A stretch of DNA of 64,000 nt from Actinomycetota bacterium (lineage in GTDB: Bacteria; Actinomycetota; Acidimicrobiia; Acidimicrobiales; Iamiaceae). The position numbers and the translations under genes were made by a program. The notes beneath the pieces are model-generated. The model did no database searches. It worked only from the letters and a program-made list of their open reading frames with translations, and had not been told where the DNA came from. The stretch covers positions 1-64,000 of the forward strand of contig JACPNX010000023.1 of the NCBI GenBank assembly GCA_016185275.1, written 5' to 3'. Of this stretch, positions 28,344-36,319 are shown in pieces (the first letter of the stretch is position 1; every line of letters begins with the position of its first letter).

Positions 28344-28592
28344 ATGGCCGAAGCGGAGCTACCGATCCCCGAGCCCAAGCCGATCGACGAGCAGAACTGG
28401 CTCCGGCTCCGCGACCTGGCCGAGCGCGCCGTCCTGCGGGGCCACCCGTACCAGGGAAGTGAGCGGTGCCGGAACTGCCTCTACTACCTCAACCCCGACG
28501 ACGACCTGTCGTACTGCTGGCACCCCCAGCTGCGGATCCTCGTCGGAGCCGACTGGTGGTGCCAGTGGTGGGAAGCGATACCCGGCGAGTGA
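28344..28592 (+). CDS. Small four-cysteine protein, HiPIP-like
   Basis: This 82-residue protein contains ERCRNCLYYLNPDDDLSYCW and, 15 residues after the third Cys, GADWWCQWWE. The C-x2-C...C...C order with an aromatic-rich end recalls high-potential iron-sulfur proteins, where four Cys hold a 4Fe-4S cluster. No signal peptide. ATG 28344 follows GGAGGG. Its stop overlaps the DUF488 start by 4 bp. An electron-carrier role is inference. Confidence 0.6.
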   Translation: MAEAELPIPEPKPIDEQNWLRLRDLAERAVLRGHPYQGSERCRNCLYYLNPDDDLSYCWHPQLRILVGADWWCQWWEAIPGE

Positions 28593-28978
28593 GCCCGATC
28601 GATCACTCGTCGCCCGTCGCGGTCGTGCGTGTCTACGACGAGTCTCGCGAGCCGGGCGCCCACCGGGTCCTGGTGGACAGGCTCTGGCCGCGAGGCGTCA
28701 CCAGGGACGCGGCCGCGCTCGACGAATGGTGCGCCGACCTGGCACCGTCCACTGGCCTACGCCGCTGGTACGGACACGACCCCGCCAGGTTCGCCGAGTT
28801 CAGCCGGCGCTACCGCGCCGAGCTGGCCCGATCGCCCGCATCCGACGTCGTCACTCGCCTGCTCGCCATCGCCGCCACCCGACCCGTCGCCCTGGTGACG
28901 GCAACCCGCGACGTCGAGCACTCCGGCGCCCGGGTTCTCCGCGACCATCTCGTGCAACGGCTCGGGGCGCACCGGTGA
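28589..28978 (+). CDS. DUF488 family protein (short form)
   Basis: The 129-residue protein has the typical DUF488 short-form sequence VLVDRLWPRGVTRDAAALDE, WCADLAPSTGLRRWYGHDP and FAEFSRRYRAEL. Function is unknown; the family is common near stress genes. GTG 28589 overlaps the four-Cys protein stop by 4 bp. A longer DUF488-type protein is at 35362. Confidence 0.88.
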   Translation: MSPIDHSSPVAVVRVYDESREPGAHRVLVDRLWPRGVTRDAAALDEWCADLAPSTGLRRWYGHDPARFAEFSRRYRAELARSPASDVVTRLLAIAATRPVALVTATRDVEHSGARVLRDHLVQRLGAHR

Positions 28979-29013
28979 CGTGCCCATGGCGTTCGCCAAC
29001 AAGGAGGTCCACC

Positions 29014-29556
29014 ATGGAGCTCGTCGTCTACGGCGACTTCAACTGCCCGTACAGCTGCCTGGCGAGCGCCCGCGCCGACGCCCTCGTCGAGCGCGGCGTC
29101 GCCGCGGTCGAGTGGCGGGCCGTCGAGCACGACCCGTCCATCCCGGCGCCGAGCGAACCGGTCGACGGTGACCTCGCGACGATGCTCGACCGCGAAGTCG
29201 CCGAGGTGCGCGGTCTCCTGCGTCCCGGGGAGGTGTTCCCCATCAGCCGGCCGCCCGTCCACCCCAACAGCGCCGCGTCGGTGGCCGCCTTCGCTTCCTC
29301 CCCGCCGGACCGCTCGCATGCGCTCAGGCGGCGGGTGTTCGAAGCGCTGTGGTTCGACGGGCGCGACATCGGCGACCGAACGGTGCTCGCCGAGCTCGGC
29401 GCCGGCGAGGCCACCGACGCCGTCGAACGGGCCGCGGCATGGCGGGACGAGTGGCTGCGCTTCGACCGGCGCGTGGTGCCGATGCTGGTGCTGCCCGACG
29501 GCTACGTGTCACGGGGGCTGGGCGCGCTGGGACGCCTCGCCGACCTCGCATCCTGA
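29014..29556 (+). CDS. DsbA-family thioredoxin-like protein
   Basis: The 180-residue protein starts like FrnE/DsbA proteins (LVVYGDFNCPYSCLASARAD), with C-P-Y-S in place of a CxxC active site and a further Cys directly after. A helical insertion and a C-terminal cis-Pro-type stretch (FDRRVVPMLVLPDGY) complete the fold. It may be a cytosolic oxidoreductase or glutathione/mycothiol-type transferase. ATG 29014 has AAGGAGG upstream. Confidence 0.75.
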   Translation: MELVVYGDFNCPYSCLASARADALVERGVAAVEWRAVEHDPSIPAPSEPVDGDLATMLDREVAEVRGLLRPGEVFPISRPPVHPNSAASVAAFASSPPDRSHALRRRVFEALWFDGRDIGDRTVLAELGAGEATDAVERAAAWRDEWLRFDRRVVPMLVLPDGYVSRGLGALGRLADLAS

Positions 29557-29610
29557 TCGTCGCCGTCACCTGCATGGGCGCCGACGCGCAACCCGGACAA
29601 GAGTGGGGCC

Positions 29611-31170
29611 ATGTGGCGATCCTTCGACGTCCGGGCCGTCGTGCGGGCGATCCCGCTCGACGACGCCCGAGTCGTCGCCGGCGCTGACGGGCTGAACCGT
29701 CCCGTCACCCGGGCCCGGCTCGCCGCGACGCCCGAGCACCTGCGTCGTGTCGCCGCCGGCGACCTCGTGGTCACCACCGCCGCCGCCGTCGCAGCGACCG
29801 CTGAGCCGTGGGAGCAGGTCGTCGCCCGGCTCGACGCCGCCCAGGTGGCGGCCCTGGCGCTGCGCCTCGACGACACAGCCACCGTCCCCGCCTCGCTGGT
29901 CGACGCCGCCGACCGCCTCGGGCTGCCGGTGATCACGTTTCCCGCGGATGCGGCGCTGGCCGACGTCACCTCGGCCATCCTCGACGCCCTCCTCGACGCG
30001 CAACGCCAGCGGCTGGAGCGGATGCTCGAGGTCCACCAGCGCTTCGGCCGGATCGTCCTCGCCGGCGGTGGGCCGGCCGAGATCGCAGCCGCACTGCACG
30101 ACCTGCTCGGCTGCACGGTTGCGGTCGTTGACCCCGACGGTGACCCGATCGTCGTGGTGCCGTCCGACGCGCCCGACGCCGCGCTCGTGCGCGACGAGCA
30201 TGGAGCCGGGCGCGTCAGCCATCCCATCCGGGCCGGCGACCAGGACTACGGGGCGATCGTGGCGCTGTGCGCCGGTCGAGACCTGCGCGAAGACGCCACG
30301 ATGGCGTTGGAACGGGCGGCCATGGCCGTCGCCATGCGCCAGGCGCAGGCCGCCGCGGTGGCCGAAGCCGAGGAGCGGTTCGCGGCGATCAGCCTCGAAG
30401 AGCTCATCTCCGGCCACGCCACCGGGGTGGTCGAGATCGCCGAGCGCGCCGCCAGCTTCGGCTGGGACCTCGGTCGGCCCCGCGCCGTGTTGCTCGCCTC
30501 GGTCGACCCCCCGACCGAGCCACGCGTGCTGGCGGCGGCGCTGGCCACCATCGCGGCCGCCGCCCGCGCCACGCTCGGCCGCGACGCGATCGTGTGGCGG
30601 CGCAGCGCGACCATCGCCGCGCTCGTCGCACCGGAGGGCGACGATCCCGGCGAGCGGCGCCGCATCGCCGAGGGGTTGCGCCACGAGCTCGACGAGCGGC
30701 TCCGCACCGTCACGGTCAGCATCGGCGTCGGCCGTCGCGTCGCCGATGCCAGCGAGCTCGCCGACAGCTTCGTCGAGGCCAGCCGCGCCGTCGACGTGGG
30801 CCGCTGGGCCAAGGGGCGCCACGTCACCGAGGTGTTCGACGAGCTCGGCCTCGAACGGCTGCTCTCCTCGGTCCCCCAGGAGGAGCTCGCCGACTTCGTC
30901 CGCCACGCCATCGGCGCCCTCCACGACCACGACCGCGACCACGGAGCGGAGCTGGTCGACACGCTCGCCATGTGGCTCGAGACCCGCAACATGGCCGAAG
31001 CCGCCCGCCGCATGCACGTGCACTACAACACGCTGAAGAACCGCCTCGAACGGGTCGAGGCGATCCTCGGCCCCGTCCTCGACGACCCGGCCCGCGCCCT
31101 CGAGTGCGAGGTGGCCATCCACGTGGCCCGCCACTACGACGTCCCCTGGAGCGACGACCCGACGGTGTGA
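29611..31170 (+). CDS. PucR-family transcriptional regulator
   Basis: The 519-residue regulator has a PucR N-terminal sensory domain (DARVVAGADGLNRPVTRAR), a degenerate GGDEF-like middle (VSIGVGRRVADASELADSF) and a C-terminal helix-turn-helix of the HTH_30 type (ETRNMAEAARRMHVHYNTLK). PucR regulators activate purine or other catabolic genes. The target here is unknown; Dps follows 105 bp downstream. Confidence 0.9.
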   Translation: MWRSFDVRAVVRAIPLDDARVVAGADGLNRPVTRARLAATPEHLRRVAAGDLVVTTAAAVAATAEPWEQVVARLDAAQVAALALRLDDTATVPASLVDAADRLGLPVITFPADAALADVTSAILDALLDAQRQRLERMLEVHQRFGRIVLAGGGPAEIAAALHDLLGCTVAVVDPDGDPIVVVPSDAPDAALVRDEHGAGRVSHPIRAGDQDYGAIVALCAGRDLREDATMALERAAMAVAMRQAQAAAVAEAEERFAAISLEELISGHATGVVEIAERAASFGWDLGRPRAVLLASVDPPTEPRVLAAALATIAAAARATLGRDAIVWRRSATIAALVAPEGDDPGERRRIAEGLRHELDERLRTVTVSIGVGRRVADASELADSFVEASRAVDVGRWAKGRHVTEVFDELGLERLLSSVPQEELADFVRHAIGALHDHDRDHGAELVDTLAMWLETRNMAEAARRMHVHYNTLKNRLERVEAILGPVLDDPARALECEVAIHVARHYDVPWSDDPTV

Positions 31171-31275
31171 CAACCCCACACCGCCGACCGGTGCGCATCG
31201 TCCACAGTCCCCATCGGCCCGGCCGGGCGCAGCGGGGACACTGGGCATCGAGAGAACCCAGACCAAGGAGTCCCG

Positions 31276-31740
31276 ATGCCCTCCACCCTCGAGGCCGCCC
31301 CCGACACCGCCGCCTTCACCGCCGCCGCCGCCCTCCAGAAGGTGCTCCCCGAGCTCGTCGCGCTGTCGCTCGACGCCAAGCAGGCCCACTGGAACGTGAC
31401 CGGAGCGCGCTTCCTCGCCCTCCACGAGCTCACCGACCGGATCGCCGCCGACGCCCGCGCCTGGGCCGACCGGGTCGCCGAGCGCGCCGTCGCCCTCGGG
31501 TTTGCCGTCGACGCCCGGGCCCGCACCGTCGCCGCCAGCGACGGGCAGTTCCCGGCCGGGCGCCTCGGCGATCGGGAGGCCATCGCCGAGCTGACCGCGG
31601 TGATCGACCGTGTCGCCGCGGCCACCAACGTCGCCCTGGGCGATCTCACCGACGCCGATCCCGTGGCCCACGACGCGCTGGTCGCCGTCGTCGAAGGCCT
31701 CGACAAGTACCGCTGGATGCTCGCCGCGCAGGCGGGCTGA
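31276..31740 (+). CDS. dps: Dps-family ferritin-like protein
   Basis: The 154-residue protein has the Dps ferroxidase signature AKQAHWNVTGARFLALHELT and DRIAADARAWADRVAERAV. Dps dodecamers oxidise Fe(II) with peroxide and protect DNA. ATG 31276 follows AAGGAG. It starts a cluster of short stress genes on the plus strand. Confidence 0.92.
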   Translation: MPSTLEAAPDTAAFTAAAALQKVLPELVALSLDAKQAHWNVTGARFLALHELTDRIAADARAWADRVAERAVALGFAVDARARTVAASDGQFPAGRLGDREAIAELTAVIDRVAAATNVALGDLTDADPVAHDALVAVVEGLDKYRWMLAAQAG

Positions 31741-31743
31741 CCG

Positions 31744-31908
31744 ATGACCAACTTCGACATCCGCGTCGCCACCGGCGACGACGTCGACCGCCGTGTCGAT
31801 GACGCCGGGCGTGACTCGTTCCCCGCCAGTGACCCGCCCACCTGGTGGGCGGGCACCGACCGCCAGCGCCACGCCCAGGAGGAGAGAGGCGAAGTGCCGT
31901 GCCCGTGA
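31744..31908 (+). CDS. 54-residue protein with SFPASDPP motif
   Basis: A short frame starts at ATG 31744, three bases after the Dps stop, and ends at TGA 31906-31908. It contains DDAGRDSFPASDPPTWWAG, a motif that recurs in small, poorly studied bacterial proteins. It overlaps the next gene by 10 bp. Reality is supported by the motif and the tight spacing; function unknown. Confidence 0.6.
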   Translation: MTNFDIRVATGDDVDRRVDDAGRDSFPASDPPTWWAGTDRQRHAQEERGEVPCP

Positions 31909-32354
31909 CACCCATCGAAGCCCGCTGCCGACGCTGCGGCGACGACTTCCACCTGTTCGAGGTGCGCGACCATCGGCGCGGCACCTGCCCGCGCTGCGGC
32001 TGGATCCTCACACCCGACTGGACCGCCAAGCTGCTCGAGGACGCCGCACGCGCCGACATCGCCCAGCGACACCTCGTCGGGGCGCTGCGGAGCCTGCGCA
32101 ACCTGCCCGGCAACGTCGCCGTGCGACCCCACACCGTCCTGCGCAACCTCTTCGAGGAGGTCGGCTGGCAACGCGACCTCGTCGAGGACCCGGTGCTCCT
32201 GCGCGAGGAGCTCCGCGAGCTGCGCCGCCTCCTGGCGGCATGGGAACGGCTCGAGCCCGCAGCCACCGGTGCCGCACCCGAGCCCGGCTGGCTCCGCCGA
32301 GCGGCGCGAGCCGCCACCGGACGCAGCCCCCGGCCCGCGCCGGTTGCCGCCTGA
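31899..32354 (+). CDS. Zinc-ribbon protein
   Basis: The 151-residue protein opens with a two-CxxC zinc ribbon (ARCRRCGDDFHLFEVRD, then RGTCPRCGW), followed by helices rich in Arg, Leu and Glu (REELRELRRLLAAWERLEPA). GTG 31899 or GTG 31905 may be the start; GAGAGG at 31883-31888 favours the first. Possible nucleic-acid or protein binding; no family recognised. Confidence 0.65.
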   Translation: MPVTPIEARCRRCGDDFHLFEVRDHRRGTCPRCGWILTPDWTAKLLEDAARADIAQRHLVGALRSLRNLPGNVAVRPHTVLRNLFEEVGWQRDLVEDPVLLREELRELRRLLAAWERLEPAATGAAPEPGWLRRAARAATGRSPRPAPVAA

Positions 32355-32382
32355 CAGGATGACCCACGAGAGAGGATCGACC

Positions 32383-32535
32383 ATGCCGCTGTTCGTCGCC
32401 GCGCTCGTCGTCGCCCGCCGGCGACGCACCGCAACCGTCCCCGTTCCCGTGCCCGTCCCGCTGTGGTGGCTGCTCGTCGACGAGCTGATCGCCGCCCTGC
32501 GCTCGGCATGGGCGCGCGTCGCCGGCCGCCGATGA
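32383..32535 (+). CDS. Small single-helix protein
   Basis: A 50-residue frame with one hydrophobic stretch (MPLFVAALVVARRRR, then VPVPVPLWWLLVDELIAALR) and basic ends. It may be a membrane-associated peptide. It sits between the zinc-ribbon and Usp genes with an AGAGGA upstream. Support is positional only. Confidence 0.4.
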   Translation: MPLFVAALVVARRRRTATVPVPVPVPLWWLLVDELIAALRSAWARVAGRR

Positions 32536-32554
32536 CCAAGGAGATGACCGAACC

Positions 32555-33391
32555 ATGACGAGGATCGTCGTCGGCACCGACGGCTCCGCGCATGCCACCA
32601 CGGCCATGCGCTGGGCCGCGGACGAAGCCGAGCTCCACGGCTCGACCTTGGAGGTCGTGCTGGCGTGGAGCTTCCTCGACCAGCACCACCCCGACCACGC
32701 CGACCGCTTCGACAACGACTACAACGAAGCCGGCGCTCGCGCCGCGCTCGCCGCGTGGGTCACCGAGGCGCTCGGCGCCGACGCCGTCGTCGAGCAACGC
32801 GTGGTCTGCGACCTGCCGGCCCGGGCGCTGCTCGAGGCCAGTGACGCCGCCGACCTCCTCGTCCTCGGCGCCCGGGGCACCGGCGGCTTCGAAGGACTGC
32901 TCCTCGGGTCGGTGAGCGAACGGGTCGCGCAGCTCGCCACCCGGCCCGTCGCCGTCGTGCGCACCAGCGCGCCCGTGCGAGGCGGACGAGTGGTCGTCGG
33001 CATCGACGGCTCGGCCCGGTCCCTCACCGCGCTGCGATGGGCCGCCGCCGAGGCTCGCATCCGCGACGCCGACCTCGACGTCGTCCACGCCTGGCGGCTG
33101 CCGATGATGGCCGCACCGCCGGCGGTGGCGGTCCTGCCCGACTATTCGGCCCTGGAGGACACCGGCCGCGCCGTCCTCGACGCCGCCCTGTCCGATCCGG
33201 CTCTCGCCGACGTGCGGGCCCGCCCGCACTTCGTCCACGACAGCCCCGCCCGCGCGCTGATCGAGCGGGCCGCCGGCGCCGGGCTCGTCGTGGCCGGCAC
33301 CCGCGGCCTCGGCCGCGTGAGCGGGACCCTCCTCGGATCGGTGAGCCGCCAGTTGCTCCACCACGCCCCCTGCCCCGTCGTGGTCATCTGA
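32555..33391 (+). CDS. Tandem universal stress protein (UspA)
   Basis: The 278-residue protein consists of two Usp domains. Each starts with a strand ending in DGS (VVGTDGSAHATTAMRWAADE; VVGIDGSARSLTALRWAA) and ends with the ATP-binding motif (GARGTGGFEGLLLGSVSERV; GTRGLGRVSGTLLGSVSRQL). Such proteins are typical of actinobacterial hypoxia and NO regulons. A single-domain Usp is at 40812. Confidence 0.93.
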   Translation: MTRIVVGTDGSAHATTAMRWAADEAELHGSTLEVVLAWSFLDQHHPDHADRFDNDYNEAGARAALAAWVTEALGADAVVEQRVVCDLPARALLEASDAADLLVLGARGTGGFEGLLLGSVSERVAQLATRPVAVVRTSAPVRGGRVVVGIDGSARSLTALRWAAAEARIRDADLDVVHAWRLPMMAAPPAVAVLPDYSALEDTGRAVLDAALSDPALADVRARPHFVHDSPARALIERAAGAGLVVAGTRGLGRVSGTLLGSVSRQLLHHAPCPVVVI

Positions 33392-33397
33392 CGGGAC

Positions 33398-33830
33398 CTA
33401 CGGCACGAGCGCCGTCGCGAAGACGACGATGGCGAGCGACGAGACCAGCCCGGCGATGGCGAGCGGGCGCGCCAGCTGGGGTCTGGCCATGGCGATCGTG
33501 CCGTGCGCCGCTGCCAGGGCGATCGAGACGACCACGAGCACGAGCTTGATCCCCAGCAGTCGCCCGTAGCCCGGGTCGTCGAAGCTGCCGAAGGTCACAC
33601 CCCGGTGCCAGGCGAGCGCGATGCCCGTGGCCACGAGCGCCGGCAACAGGCCGACGTTCGCGACGAGCGCGAAGCGCCGTCTGCCGAACCAACGGCACCC
33701 GCTCGGCTGGGGGGAGCTGTGAGCGGAGCACGGGCAGCACCACCGCGCTGAGCAGGAGCTGACCACCGACCCAGCCCATCGCCGCGACGACGTGGACGAA
33801 CCGCACCAGGCTCCACGCGTTCACGCTCAC
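33398..33830 (-). pseudogene. CopD/DUF2269-like membrane protein, frameshifted
   Basis: The N-terminal part (MSVNAWSLVRFVHVVAAMGW, VGGQLLLSAVVLPVLRSQLP) is in the frame starting at 33830. The remainder (RRFALVANVGLLPALVATG, YGRLLGIKLVLVVVSIALAA) is one base out of phase and stops at 33398. The switch lies near 33680. Together they look like a four-helix membrane protein of the CopD or DUF2269 group. It diverges from the cupredoxin gene across operator site 4. A sequencing error is as likely as a mutation; a C6 run lies nearby at about 33705-33711. Confidence 0.55.
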
Positions 33831-33873
33831 CCGACACCTCCTTCGACTGGCCTTCCCGCGGCAGTCAACCTAG

Positions 33874-33897
33874 TATTTCGAGTATCCACTAGAACTA
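33874..33897. promoter_or_regulatory. TTCTAG-type operator, site 4 (CopD-like / cupredoxin)
   Basis: TATTTCGAG (33874-33882) and CTAGAACTA (33889-33897) flank a 6-base spacer. The right half equals that of site 1 and the left half matches the consensus at 7 of 9. TAGTAT at 33871-33876 is a plausible -10 for the cupredoxin operon. Confidence 0.72.
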
Positions 33898-33914
33898 ATC
33901 GTTGGAGGTCCCCG

Positions 33915-34295
33915 GTGCGTCGTCCCCTCGTGCTCCTGCCCGTTGCCGCCGTCGTGGTCATCGCCCTCGGGAGCTGCGGCGGTGACGACGACGGCGGCGG
34001 CGCCGCACCCGAGGACCGCGGCAACGGTGGCGTCGAGGTCGTCGCCCGCGACATCGAGCTCGGCGAGAGCGAGTACGACACGACCGCCGGCGACGTCCAG
34101 CTCCACTACGTCAACGAGGGCAGCATCGCCCACACCCTGCTCATCGAGGACGTCGACGGCTTCAAGCTCGAGGTGACCGGCAACGGCGACGAGGACCAGG
34201 GCAGCGTCGAGCTCGAAGCGGGGACCTACACCCTCTACTGCGACGTGCCCGGCCACCGCGAGGCGGGCATGGAAGCCACCCTCCAGGTCAGCTGA
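33915..34295 (+). CDS. Cupredoxin lipoprotein (plastocyanin-like)
   Basis: The 126-residue protein has a signal peptide with lipobox ([10 protein letters not shown]) and an acidic linker. It then has a cupredoxin fold with the type-1 copper ligands His in [11 protein letters not shown] and Cys, His and Met in [12 protein letters not shown]. It is probably a membrane-anchored electron carrier outside the cell. GTG 33915 follows GGAGGT. Its stop overlaps the second haemoglobin by 1 base. Confidence 0.9.
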   Translation: MRRPLVLLPVAAVVVIALGSCGGDDDGGGAAPEDRGNGGVEVVARDIELGESEYDTTAGDVQLHYVNEGSIAHTLLIEDVDGFKLEVTGNGDEDQGSVELEAGTYTLYCDVPGHREAGMEATLQVS

Positions 34296-34744
34296 TGCCG
34301 GCCCATGCCACGTCGTCGACGGTCGACATCACCAGCCGGGGCGACGTGCACGACCTCGTCGTCGGCTTCTACCGGGAGATCGTCTTCGACGACGTGCTGG
34401 CACCGGTGTTCGCCGAGGTCGCCGAGACCGACTGGACCGTCCACATCCCGAGGCTCATCGACTACTGGTGCCGCATCCTGCTCGGCGAGCCCGGCTACCA
34501 CGGCGCCATCGTCGCCGCCCACCGCCACGTGCACGACCTCGACGCCTTCCGCGTCGAGCACTTCGACCGCTGGTACGAGCTGTGGGCGCGCAGCATCGAC
34601 GCCACCTGGCAGGGCCCCGTCGCCGAGAACGCCAAGCGCCATGCCGCCCGCGTCGGCGCCTCGTTGACCCGCCGGCTGCTCGACACCGACTGGCAACCCG
34701 TCGCGCTCGCCCCGACCCCGACCACCGAGAGGACCCGACCGTGA
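34295..34744 (+). CDS. Group III truncated haemoglobin 2
   Basis: The 149-residue globin is related to the one at 15439: [55 protein letters not shown]. It lies between cupredoxin and SOD with 1- and 4-base overlaps and probably deals with O2 or NO. Confidence 0.85.
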   Translation: MPAHATSSTVDITSRGDVHDLVVGFYREIVFDDVLAPVFAEVAETDWTVHIPRLIDYWCRILLGEPGYHGAIVAAHRHVHDLDAFRVEHFDRWYELWARSIDATWQGPVAENAKRHAARVGASLTRRLLDTDWQPVALAPTPTTERTRP

Positions 34745-35358
34745 CCGACACCGTGTACACGCTCCCCGACCTGCCCTACGACCCGGGCGCGCTGGAACCG
34801 CACATCAGCGCCCGCATCATGGCGCTGCACCACGACAAGCACCACGCCGCGTACGTCAAGGGCGCCAACACCGCGCTCGACAAGCTCTCCGACATCCGCG
34901 AGAAGGGCGACTTCTCCACCATCGCCATGCTCGAGAAGAACCTCGCCTTCCACGTCTCGGGTCACGTGCTCCACTCGCTGTTCTGGACGAACCTGAGCCC
35001 CGACGGCGGCGGTGTGCCCGAGGGTCCCCTCGCCGACGTGCTCGACGAGACCTTCGGCGGATTCCCGGCGTTCCGCCAGCAGATGACCGAGGCGGCGGCG
35101 ACGATCCAGGGCTCCGGCTGGGCGCTGGCGTCGTGGGAACCGGTCGCCGGCCGGCTCGTGGTGCAACAGGTGCACGACCACCAGGGCAACCACGGGCAGG
35201 GCACCGTCCCCCTCCTCGCCATCGACGCCTGGGAGCACGCCTACTACCTGCAGTACGAGAACCGGAAGACCGAGTTCTTCGACGCCGTGTGGAACGTCGT
35301 CAACTGGGTCGACGTCGCCCGCCGGCTCGCCGAAGCCAGGGGAACGGCGACGGCCTGA
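34741..35358 (+). CDS. sod: Superoxide dismutase, Fe/Mn family
   Basis: The 205-residue enzyme converts superoxide to oxygen and peroxide. Metal ligands are in [30 protein letters not shown] and [16 protein letters not shown]. Iron versus manganese cannot be decided. GTG 34741 overlaps the globin stop by 4 bp, so it belongs to the cupredoxin operon under operator site 4. Confidence 0.95.
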   Translation: MTDTVYTLPDLPYDPGALEPHISARIMALHHDKHHAAYVKGANTALDKLSDIREKGDFSTIAMLEKNLAFHVSGHVLHSLFWTNLSPDGGGVPEGPLADVLDETFGGFPAFRQQMTEAAATIQGSGWALASWEPVAGRLVVQQVHDHQGNHGQGTVPLLAIDAWEHAYYLQYENRKTEFFDAVWNVVNWVDVARRLAEARGTATA

Positions 35359-35361
35359 CCG

Positions 35362-35892
35362 TCACACCGCGTCGTAGACGACGCCGCGGGCCACCCGTCG
35401 CGCGCTCGGCGTGACCGGATGGGCCGCGATCCGGCCGTCGTGGAAGACGTGCGCGACCTCGACCCCTGCGACGAGGACCAGATGGTCGGCGAGGAGCCGA
35501 CGGTGGCACCTCCACCACACCGACTCCGAGCACATCACCGCCGACGGCGACCCACCGGCGACGTGGAGCAGCTCGTCGACCGCAGCGGTGAACTCCGAGG
35601 ACGACATGTGGTCGGCGTAGGCACGGAACTGCAGGTTGCGCAAGGCGACGTTCGGCGACTCGGTGCGCACGCGTCGGCGACCACCCAGGGCCTCCATCCA
35701 CCGGTAGTCGAGCCCGGCAGCCGCCAGCCACGCCGCCATCGCGTCGCCCCCGAAGTGCGGATGCCGGCGACTACCCGGATAGCGCCGCACGTCGACCACG
35801 GTCCCGATGCCGGCGGCTATCAGCAACTCCACGAAGTCGTCCGCCGACGCCGTGCCGTGCCCGACCGTCCAGATCCGCGTTCCACTTGCCAT
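35362..35892 (-). CDS. DUF488 family protein (long form)
   Basis: The 176-residue protein has IWTVGHGTASADDFVELL, VVDVRRYPGSRRHPHF and MCSESVWWRCHRRLLADHL, the Cys/His region of the family. Function unknown. ATG 35892 or GTG 35895 is the start, a few bases from operator site 5, which it shares with the divergent peroxiredoxin unit. Its 3' end meets SOD. Confidence 0.88.
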   Translation of the reverse strand: MASGTRIWTVGHGTASADDFVELLIAAGIGTVVDVRRYPGSRRHPHFGGDAMAAWLAAAGLDYRWMEALGGRRRVRTESPNVALRNLQFRAYADHMSSSEFTAAVDELLHVAGGSPSAVMCSESVWWRCHRRLLADHLVLVAGVEVAHVFHDGRIAAHPVTPSARRVARGVVYDAV

Positions 35893-35899
35893 CACCGTT

Positions 35900-35923
35900 T
35901 ATTTCTACTATCTACTAGAGTAA
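35900..35923. promoter_or_regulatory. TTCTAG-type operator, site 5 (DUF488 / peroxiredoxin unit)
   Basis: TATTTCTAC (35900-35908) and CTAGAGTAA (35915-35923) flank a 6-base spacer. TACTAT at 35906-35911 on the plus strand and TACTCT at 35922-35917 on the minus strand are plausible -10 elements of the two divergent genes. Confidence 0.7.
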
Positions 35924-35944
35924 TCGACTGTAGAAGGGACCTCG

Positions 35945-36319
35945 ATGGCAGAGACCGCCCGCATCCACGAACCCGAACCTTCCGTCCTCGAACCGAAGCC
36001 GGCGCTGCAGCTGGTGCACGGCACGGCCGGCGCCGGGGCCTCTTCCGAGGCGGCGATGCCGAACGTCGGGCGCACCGCCATGATCGGGTACCTGGTCGGC
36101 TTCGTCGCCGCCACCGTCGTGATCACCGTCGCCGGAACCCTCGGCGGGCTCGGCTTCGGCGCCTCCCTCGGCCTCGGTGCCTTCGTCGGCATCTGGGGCG
36201 GCGGCGGCTTCGGCTTCATGATGGGCGGCACCGTGCCCCTTGCCCGTCACCTCGACGCCCAGTCGGCCCGTTCGACCCACCACGGACAAGGAGAGACCCA
36301 TGGCACTGCAGCTCGGTGA
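35945..36319 (+). CDS. Small glycine-rich membrane protein
   Basis: The 124-residue protein has a hydrophilic N terminus and two Gly-rich hydrophobic segments (MIGYLVGFVAATVVITVAG and GLGAFVGIWGGGGFGFMMGG). No family recognised. It overlaps the peroxiredoxin start by 20 bp and is the first gene behind operator site 5. Confidence 0.65.
   Translation: MAETARIHEPEPSVLEPKPALQLVHGTAGAGASSEAAMPNVGRTAMIGYLVGFVAATVVITVAGTLGGLGFGASLGLGAFVGIWGGGGFGFMMGGTVPLARHLDAQSARSTHHGQGETHGTAAR

Noticed and set aside
29566-31911. 781-codon minus-strand frame opposite pucR and dps
   Set aside because: Both PucR and Dps are unmistakable on the plus strand; the frame is a composition artefact.
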